From assembly GCA_002494885.1 (NCBI GenBank), contig DACV01000007.1, forward strand, positions 556,001 through 620,000: 64,000 bases of DNA, given 5' to 3'. The position numbers and the translations under genes were made by a program. The stretch comes from Methanobacterium sp. UBA44 (GTDB taxonomy: Archaea > Methanobacteriota > Methanobacteria > Methanobacteriales > Methanobacteriaceae). Position 1 is the stretch's first letter; each line of letters opens with the position of its first letter. Positions 55,026-64,000 of this stretch are shown in pieces. Below the pieces are notes generated by a model. That model made no database searches and had not been told where the DNA came from. It was given only the letters and a program-made list of their open reading frames with translations.

Positions 55026-55364
55026 TTAAGTGATTAAAACCCATTTTACGGCTTTAACAATGATTCCAAACCCCAAACCTGCAAGAAACCCTGTTGAAAA
55101 CCTTAAATAATTATTACTTTCCCTGAAGCCTATTAATTGAGTTAAACCGTCTATAATAGTTGGGATTGTAATTAAAACTGCTACTATGATTAATTGAATT
55201 GTGTAATGGATGTAAACGAAGTATGCAAGTACGAAGTAGAGGGATGCAGCTGTGTATATTCCTGTGCATCTGGCGCAAACTGGAAAATACGTATTTTTGA
55301 TTTTAAATGTTCTTTCAGGTATTCTGTGACATATTAGTGTTTTTGGCAGGTTTTTATCTGGAAT
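55026..55364 (-). CDS. DUF2085 membrane protein, apparent ATT start
   Basis: 112 residues. NLPKTLICHRIPERTFKIKN then YFPVCARCTGIY, three membrane helices, and DGLTQLIGFRESNNYLR are the full signature of DUF2085 (Cys/His metal-site-like motif). The frame is closed by TAA nine codons upstream of PDKNLP, and contains no ATG, GTG or TTG before the first membrane helix. AAAGGAG ends eight bases before ATT 55364. The family is thought to be membrane-bound and metal-associated; function unknown. Confidence 0.8.
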   Translation of the reverse strand: MPDKNLPKTLICHRIPERTFKIKNTYFPVCARCTGIYTAASLYFVLAYFVYIHYTIQLIIVAVLITIPTIIDGLTQLIGFRESNNYLRFSTGFLAGLGFGIIVKAVKWVLIT

Positions 55365-55595
55365 TTTTTCAACTCCTTTGAGTTAATCCAAGATTATATT
55401 AGCATTTAAAGTATTTAAATGTATATGTTTTTCATGTACAGTATTGATTTATATTACATTATATACATAAAATATGTGTAAGTATAAATAATTAATCTAT
55501 ATTAAATATTTAATCAGTAAAATAATCTTGAGTTAAACACTTGAAATGTAAATTAGCCAATATTAGGAGAAAATATATATAAAGGTGAAGACATA

Positions 55596-56327
<732 letters not shown>

Positions 56328-56343
56328 ATCATCCTGTGATGAT

Positions 56344-56571
56344 ATGTTAGAGGATAAAGACATTAAAGCAGCTTATGAACTTCTAAAGACCATAAAATCC
56401 GGAATGGTAACCGTTATTTTTAGACATAGACTTGGAAAAATAATAGGAGAAGATGATGACGATATTCTCCTTGATATAGAAGAAGAGTTAATCAATGAGG
56501 GTTGGATCCATCAGGACCTCAAGAGCAGACTCTTGACTCCTACAGATAAGCTTCTGGCTCGTTATGGTTAA
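56344..56571 (+). CDS. small partner of the CARF regulator, unknown
   Basis: 75 residues: helix-rich, acidic centre (GEDDDDILLDIEEELINEGW) and a wing-like end (LKSRLLTPTDKLLARYG). It starts 17 bases after the CARF gene with GTGATGAT before ATG, so it is in the same operon. May be a degenerate winged-helix protein; no family recognised. Confidence 0.6.
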   Translation: MLEDKDIKAAYELLKTIKSGMVTVIFRHRLGKIIGEDDDDILLDIEEELINEGWIHQDLKSRLLTPTDKLLARYG

Positions 56572-56694
56572 ATCCCATCTACACAATTATTAATTATTTT
56601 TATGTTATACAGTTACAGAACAACTCAAGATCCTTCTATTCTGTACACATATAACAGACTTTTTTATACCTGCAGAATTAAATAAGCGATACAT

Positions 56695-57033
56695 TTATTC
56701 TACAATCACGCCATCGCTTTTTTCCAGAATTATGCCTTCTTTTAAGGCTTCGCTAACTATTCCAATTTGATTTTTCTTCTTTCGGAATTCTTCAGGAGTA
56801 TAAGATAAAATATCTACATCTTGATTAAGATTCCAGAATAAGAGAACCTGTTCAATTCTTTTAAGAAAATGCACACCCTCAAATTTTTTACTTACAATAA
56901 TAAAATCATAGTCGCTTTCTTTTAAGTGTTCATTCCTGGCCCTGCTGCCAAATAGGAGTATTAATTCAGGGTTAAAATTGATTTTCACCTGATCCAAAAA
57001 TTCATTTATATTTTCAATTCCTTCTGGACCCAT
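56695..57033 (-). CDS. MNT-type nucleotidyltransferase (antitoxin-like)
   Basis: 112 residues. LLFGSRARNEHLKESDYDFI carries the GS...DxD signature of minimal nucleotidyltransferases, with a third acidic residue at QDVDIL. In HEPN/MNT systems it adenylylates and silences the HEPN RNase. Its start overlaps the end of the HEPN gene by 28 bases. Confidence 0.85.
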   Translation of the reverse strand: MGPEGIENINEFLDQVKINFNPELILLFGSRARNEHLKESDYDFIIVSKKFEGVHFLKRIEQVLLFWNLNQDVDILSYTPEEFRKKKNQIGIVSEALKEGIILEKSDGVIVE

Positions 57034-57389
57034 TCTATCACACCTTTTGCAATTTTCAACCGTTCTTTTGCTATTTCCTCATCATAAAGTTCATAAGGGA
57101 CTCCATTAGCTGCATCAGGGTAACGGGTTATTACAAAATCAGGACTTACTTTTCTAATTCCGCTTAGAAATTCATCTGGAATTTTAACTTTTTTCCCTAA
57201 AAAAATTAATGAATGAGTAGGACCTGGAGATTCTTTAACTGTATGAATATAAAGCGCTTTAAGAGCCTTTTCAGTGGCCTGTTGAGATAAAAAGGCAGTT
57301 ACATAATACTCTTCTATTTGGAGATTTTTTGAAGCACTTTCCAGGTCTTTCAGGGCCTGTTTCCACCAGTTAGAAACTTCTTCTCTCAT
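57006..57389 (-). CDS. HEPN-domain protein (toxin-like)
   Basis: 127 residues, all-helical. WWKQALKDLESASKNLQIEE, YYVTAFLSQQATEKALKALY, THSLIFLGKKV and FVITRYPDAANGVPYELYD are the HEPN (PF05168-like) blocks; the Arg-Tyr-Pro-Asp stretch is typical of the MNT-paired group. No classic R-x(4-6)-H RNase motif is obvious. First gene of the pair. Confidence 0.83.
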   Translation of the reverse strand: MREEVSNWWKQALKDLESASKNLQIEEYYVTAFLSQQATEKALKALYIHTVKESPGPTHSLIFLGKKVKIPDEFLSGIRKVSPDFVITRYPDAANGVPYELYDEEIAKERLKIAKGVIEWVQKELKI

Positions 57390-57492
57390 TTTAAACCACC
57401 AATATGCTAGTTCTAGAATTTATTTTTAATATCAGAAACGTCTTATTATCCAAATTGTTTATAATCCAAAATGTCCATTATATCCATATTGT

Positions 57493-57547
57493 ACATATTG
57501 TCTTTATGGTACTAAAAACCTTTTTTGGACAATATGTCTTCAAAATA
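57493..57547. promoter_or_regulatory. 10-bp inverted repeat upstream of the first HEPN/MNT pair
   Basis: ACATATTGTC (57493-57502) and GACAATATGT (57538-57547) are perfect inverse copies, about 100-160 bases before the HEPN start; the right arm is itself palindromic (GACAATATGTC). Likely binding site for a dimeric regulator, possibly the HEPN/MNT complex. Confidence 0.45.
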
Positions 57548-57595
57548 ATCATAATATTGTTTTCAAAAATATTTAGGAGCAATTGAATTGAGTAG

Positions 57596-57672
57596 TTCAA
57601 GGCACAGTAAGCACATTTTTAGTACTCTCAGATTCCTTACTAATGTTTTAAATTCACAAGTATCATATGTTC
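57596..57672 (-). pseudogene. relic of a nuclease C-terminus
   Basis: This 77-base stretch aligns with 58843-58920, the 3' end of the PD-(D/E)XK gene, at roughly 80% identity. Translated, RTCDACDFKTFC has become RTYDTCEFKTLV and the frame is then lost. It is therefore the last trace of a second copy. Confidence 0.8.
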
Positions 57673-57738
57673 TGTTATATAGTTATAGCGTATCGGATTA
57701 TTCCGTTTTCTGGATATAACAGAATTTGATTAAACTAT

Positions 57739-58320
57739 TTAATATGTCCAGACAGGTATTTCCTTCCATTTAGCATTGAATATTTTTAATGTCTTTGTGA
57801 TTTCGGGATAATTTTTTCTATCTATCATTAAAATACCTTTACCAATCTTTTCTGCCCGGATTTCATCAGCTATACCTGGATAGGACTTTATTTTTTTCTT
57901 ATTATTATTTATAAAAGTAGATTTTCCACCATATAAGGCTCTATTTAATTTACTTCTTGTATTCTGGTCCAGTTTAGAAGTATCATAGGCAATTATCATT
58001 TTAGATTTTAATTCCATATCTTCCAATGAAACTGTTATAGGTTTACCGTATAATAAAATGCCTTCACCAGACAAAGCTCCCATTAATGTAGGTTCATCTT
58101 TCAATTCATCCATACTTAAGTGAATTAACTGGAATTCTTCCGGTTTAATGCTATTTATCTTTTTTATTGTTTTATTCTTTTTTTGAGAATAAATTATGGC
58201 AATATCCACATCAGATTTTATCGTTTCTTCTCCCCTTGCAACTGAACCAAAAAGTATAATTGAAAGAACTCCATCAAAATCTTTTATTTCATTTGAGAAA
58301 TCTATAGCATCTTTAAACAT
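57739..58320 (-). CDS. MNT-type nucleotidyltransferase with C-terminal extension
   Basis: 193 residues. SIILFGSVARGEETIKSDVD then IAIIY is a complete GS...DxD motif. The last ~90 residues (LDQNTRSKLNRALYGGKSTF...) are a basic extension with an Arg/Lys-rich helix. Its start overlaps the preceding HEPN-like gene by eight bases. Probable antitoxin or modifier of that partner. Confidence 0.82.
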   Translation of the reverse strand: MFKDAIDFSNEIKDFDGVLSIILFGSVARGEETIKSDVDIAIIYSQKKNKTIKKINSIKPEEFQLIHLSMDELKDEPTLMGALSGEGILLYGKPITVSLEDMELKSKMIIAYDTSKLDQNTRSKLNRALYGGKSTFINNNKKKIKSYPGIADEIRAEKIGKGILMIDRKNYPEITKTLKIFNAKWKEIPVWTY

Positions 58321-58687
58321 TTATAATTCCTTCACAATACCCTTTAATCTTTGAATAATTCGCTTTAGCCTTTTTGGCAGTGTTTCCATTCTTTCCCTTG
58401 CCGTATATCTGGCCAGGTCTCATTTCTTCTAATTCACCTAAAAGTTCAGATATTTCAGCGCATTTTTCATCAAAATATTCTTCTCTTTTAATCATACCTG
58501 GAAGTTTATTGTGTTTTATATCTTTATCCGGCCTGATTCTTCCTATAGAATGGAGAGCTGCATTTATATAATGTGCAGAAAGTAGCATGCAAAGTTCTAC
58601 TATAGTCTCGTGATCCTCGTTATCATCTAGCTTTGCAAGAGTGCCTTCAAGGCTATTTATTTTTTCAAAGTGATGTTCTATTCTCAT
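58313..58687 (-). CDS. HEPN-like protein (toxin-like)
   Basis: 124 residues, helical. ETIVELCMLLSAHYINAALH then SIGRIRPDKDIKHNKLPGMI resembles archaeal HEPN proteins paired with MNT; RPDKDIKH gives an R-x6-H spacing like the HEPN RNase motif. A TATA box (58711-58719) lies 24 bases before the ATG, so the message is probably leaderless. Confidence 0.65.
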   Translation of the reverse strand: MRIEHHFEKINSLEGTLAKLDDNEDHETIVELCMLLSAHYINAALHSIGRIRPDKDIKHNKLPGMIKREEYFDEKCAEISELLGELEEMRPGQIYGKGKNGNTAKKAKANYSKIKGYCEGIINV

Positions 58688-58783
58688 TGTTTATTAATAA
58701 AACAGGGAGATTATATAAAGGTTACTGTTATATCAATAAAACAAAAAGCTCTTAGAAAGTGCTCTGTTTTATCAATAATACAG
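58688..58783 (-). promoter_or_regulatory. promoter with three operator-like palindromes
   Basis: Three imperfect palindromes share the consensus CTGTTTTAT, two bases, ATAAAACAG: 58688-58705, 58725-58742 and 58764-58783. The TATA box CTTTATATAA (58711-58720) sits between the first two, and the first touches the ATG of the HEPN-like gene. This layout suggests tight autoregulation by the toxin/antitoxin pair. Confidence 0.6.
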
Positions 58784-58842
58784 AAAACTATTTAACCATC
58801 AAATATCTATCAATTTTAACTATAAACTTATATTATTGAATT

Positions 58843-59580
58843 TCAAGGCACTGTAAGCACATTTTTAGTACTTTCAGATTTAGCGCAGAATGTTTTAAAA
58901 TCACAGGCATCACATGTCCTCTTTTCAGGGTTGGGAATCCATGAAGATTTAATTCCCTTACCATGAACTTCACAGATGATGCTGTTTTCGATTTCTGCAA
59001 CAACCTGATCAAATTCATTTAGGGAATTGTTGATGGACTCATTTTCGGTCATGATAAAACGGATCGACCTCTCATTTTTGAATGCTAATGATAGATCAGG
59101 CGCTTTTGATTTAATGTTCCATTTAAGCAGATTATTTAAATCATTTTCAGATGGCATTATATCGGTACTTCTATCCTGAACTTCCATTTTAAGCAGCTTC
59201 AAATCCTCTTTAAAAAGAGATAATTCATTAAGGTAAAATAAGATTCCTGTTAAAACTGGTCGGGATTCAGGTTGCATTGATCGAAGCCATGAATAGGTTA
59301 GAATCTGCCACTGGTGATGATTCCAAGAATGAGAGTTCACTGGCGGTCTTTTCATACCTTTATAATCCACAATAATCTCATATTCTGGAGAATTTATGTT
59401 TTCAATTCTTTCTTTGTATTCGGAGTCTTTCTGAAGATATTTAATGATCAGATTCTTTGAAGATGCTTCTTCTATTTTAACAGAACTTAAAACATCGATT
59501 ATTCCAGTTACTCCATAATAGTTTGAACGGCTCAATCCCTTCTGGTATTTCGGCATGTCCCTAATGCCCTTGAGCCTCAC
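58843..59580 (-). CDS. PD-(D/E)XK nuclease with C-terminal Cys cluster, probably N-terminally truncated
   Basis: 245 residues from GTG 59580. GVTGIIDVL, EIIVDYKGMKRPP and HQWQILTYSW are the D...(D/E)xK...QxxxY core; RTCDACDFKTFC gives three of four Cys of an AddB/Dna2-type Fe-S cluster, but the expected upstream Cys is missing. An open frame just upstream (59590-59680, including TIKRTLNSLIGLNQEKYGE) could be its lost beginning after a frameshift. Follows the helicase-nuclease gene on the same strand. Confidence 0.7.
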   Translation of the reverse strand: MRLKGIRDMPKYQKGLSRSNYYGVTGIIDVLSSVKIEEASSKNLIIKYLQKDSEYKERIENINSPEYEIIVDYKGMKRPPVNSHSWNHHQWQILTYSWLRSMQPESRPVLTGILFYLNELSLFKEDLKLLKMEVQDRSTDIMPSENDLNNLLKWNIKSKAPDLSLAFKNERSIRFIMTENESINNSLNEFDQVVAEIENSIICEVHGKGIKSSWIPNPEKRTCDACDFKTFCAKSESTKNVLTVP

Positions 59581-59678
59581 TTCTTTAGAGTTATCCGTGT
59601 TTATTAATTATTTCCCCATATTTTTCCTGATTCAAACCAATTAATGAGTTAAGAGTACGTTTAATTGTACTCGATTTT

Positions 59679-62834
<3,156 letters not shown>

Positions 62835-62838
62835 AATT

Positions 62839-63042
62839 TCACCTTTTATCATCAACATAAATAAATTTAAGGATTTTCAAGGCCATGACCGTGGTTTTTC
62901 CACTTCCAGAGCCTGCAACGATGAATTGGGATTGGTTTATTGGTGCGGAGATGGCTTTGTTTTGGTCCCTGTTTGTGTCCTTTTTGATGTCTCTTTCGAG
63001 GTTTTGGACTACGATTTGTTCGAATTCATTCCATCTTATCAT
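62839..63042 (-). pseudogene. UvrD-like helicase, N-terminal fragment only
   Basis: MIRWNEFEQIVVQNLERDIK...FIVAGSGSGKTTVMALKILKFIYVDD matches residues 1-~64 of the helicase at 133-2463 almost position for position, then ends at a stop at 62839, five bases before the start of the next helicase gene. Walker A is intact but no further motif follows. It is a deletion junction, not a working helicase. Confidence 0.82.
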
Positions 63043-63058
63043 TGAAATCTCTCTTGAA

Positions 63059-64000
63059 CTATTTATCAGAGTTATTAAGGCCATTTATAATCTTTTCTAA
63101 ACCTTTATCAAAATTATCATGCTTCAATATGACAACAGGGTTTTCAAATGCATTATCCCAAATAGAATCTTTAAATTCTATTCCATTCCACACAACTAAT
63201 ACTCCTTGAGGAGTTTCTACTGGATCAAAACATTTTTCAAAGTCCGAAAGATATCCCAATACCTTATAGACACTATCAACAATATAACCTCTTTCTTTAG
63301 TACGTTTAACTTCTATTATGTAATATAATTTCTTATCTTTGGTTTCTATTTTCAATATTATATCTGGACGCCTTAAACCAGCTTTTAAGTTATAGAAATC
63401 AAAAATATCTTTATTTTTACTATTTTGGCTAAAAATATTGGGCATTTGTTGGTGGAAAATGCAAACATTCATATTCTCAGATTCATATTGGGCAATATAA
63501 TTTAAACCTGGTTTTAAAATGCCCATATCTAAATTTCCGTCTAAATTGTCAAAAAAGTCAATAGTTTTAAACAAAACATAGATTTCAAATAATTTATCAT
63601 TATTTAGAGGCTCTAAAATTTGTTTTTCAATAAGATTTAATAGAACGTCCTCATTTCTAACCTTAAAAAGATTTTCATATAATTCATAGCATTTTACTAT
63701 CCGTTTATAAGATTTATTACGATGATTATTTGCCCTTTGCAATGTTTTTGGAGTTATAATCCTTGGCATGCTAATATTTTGAAAATAGATATTTTTAGAT
63801 GTATTTTTAACCGCTAAATACCTTGAAAGGATTATTTCTATCCAATTATTAAATTCATCTTGCTCAAAAATCTCTTCTGGAATATTAATGTCTATAGACT
63901 CTGTTAAACTTCTAATTCTCCAAAGCATATACTTAAAAAGCTGATTTTCAGGTAGATCATAATTTTTTAAAGCAGGAGTACACATAAATAAGCTTGGATC
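63059..64000 (-). CDS. McrC/DUF2357-like PD-(D/E)XK nuclease (cut by window edge)
   Basis: At least 313 residues; the frame stays open to the window end. DLPENQLFKYMLWRIRSL resembles the P-E-N-x-F-x-K-Y-x-L segment of DUF2357 proteins, and RPDIILKIETKDKKLYYIIE then VKRTKERGY is the D...ExK nuclease core of the McrC-like group. It probably cleaves DNA with a motor partner. The next gene is the helicase fragment, suggesting a former nuclease-helicase pair. Its end overlaps the fragment's longer frame. Confidence 0.7.
   Translation of the reverse strand, partial: DPSLFMCTPALKNYDLPENQLFKYMLWRIRSLTESIDINIPEEIFEQDEFNNWIEIILSRYLAVKNTSKNIYFQNISMPRIITPKTLQRANNHRNKSYKRIVKCYELYENLFKVRNEDVLLNLIEKQILEPLNNDKLFEIYVLFKTIDFFDNLDGNLDMGILKPGLNYIAQYESENMNVCIFHQQMPNIFSQNSKNKDIFDFYNLKAGLRRPDIILKIETKDKKLYYIIEVKRTKERGYIVDSVYKVLGYLSDFEKCFDPVETPQGVLVVWNGIEFKDSIWDNAFENPVVILKHDNFDKGLEKIINGLNNSDK

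Noticed and set aside
57596..58920. Insertion-sequence interpretation of the HEPN/MNT region between the two nuclease ends
   Set aside because: No transposase or terminal inverted repeats; the flanking similarity is coding sequence of a nuclease.

Overview
The window looks like chromosome of a mesophilic methanogen of the Methanobacteriales, probably Methanobacterium or a close relative. This is inferred, not proven. The DNA is very AT-rich. Promoters have archaeal TATA elements and ribosome-binding sites of the GGAGGTGA type. Many short proteins carry paired CxxC zinc ribbons. Several exported proteins fit a pseudomurein wall: a transglutaminase-like Cys protease, an M14-like peptidase and a protein with a wall-binding-like tail. 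No rRNA, tRNA, CRISPR array or intact insertion sequence was seen.

Layout. 0-5 kb: a UvrD-type helicase with a coiled-coil partner, an MFS transporter relic and an M48 membrane protease. 5-14.5 kb: HNH nuclease, HEAT-repeat protein, SagB-type nitroreductase, a secreted Trp-rich protein, an Nmad3-like protein joined to a frameshifted pentapeptide-repeat channel, and several small unknowns. 14.5-24.5 kb: exported transglutaminase, PepSY-like protein, HtrA-like protease, ArsR regulator, bacterial-type Lon, a PAS histidine kinase. 24.8-35.4 kb: metabolic genes (M24 peptidase, ACT-metallo-beta-lactamase protein, HisF, GHMP kinase, trehalose-phosphate synthase, AhpD-like protein) between decayed genes. 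35.6-47.9 kb: surface proteins, MinD, small membrane proteins, many pseudogenes and two arrays of perfect hairpins. 48-55.4 kb: an operon of zinc-ribbon membrane proteins with an M48 protease and CorA, then a DUF6569 protein, a receiver domain and a DUF2085 protein. 55.6-64 kb: a defence-like island with a CARF-HTH regulator, two HEPN/MNT pairs, PD-(D/E)XK nucleases and UvrD-family helicases, partly in ruins.

Three things stand out. (1) At least two intact genes, and probably five, lack any ATG, GTG or TTG start but have a good Shine-Dalgarno followed 4-8 bases later by ATT, which suggests AUU initiation. One is a Cys-rich surface protein at 36443-37153 and one a DUF2085 protein at 55026-55364; ordinary start-codon rules would miss both. 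(2) Tandem arrays of hairpins with 7-10 bp perfect arms and mostly 3-base loops lie at 43.9 and 46.4 kb. Related units sit at the 3' end of a gene at 13.1-13.2 kb and inside the coding frame of the DUF6569 gene at 53.15 kb. This looks like a mobile or expanding palindromic element. (3) The window is rich in gene ruins (ADP-ribosylglycohydrolase, ExoD, MFS, histidine kinase, DUF2142, zinc ribbon, nuclease and helicase fragments), and several otherwise intact genes are broken by one frameshift or stop, including a TGA exactly where relatives have a zinc-ligand Cys.
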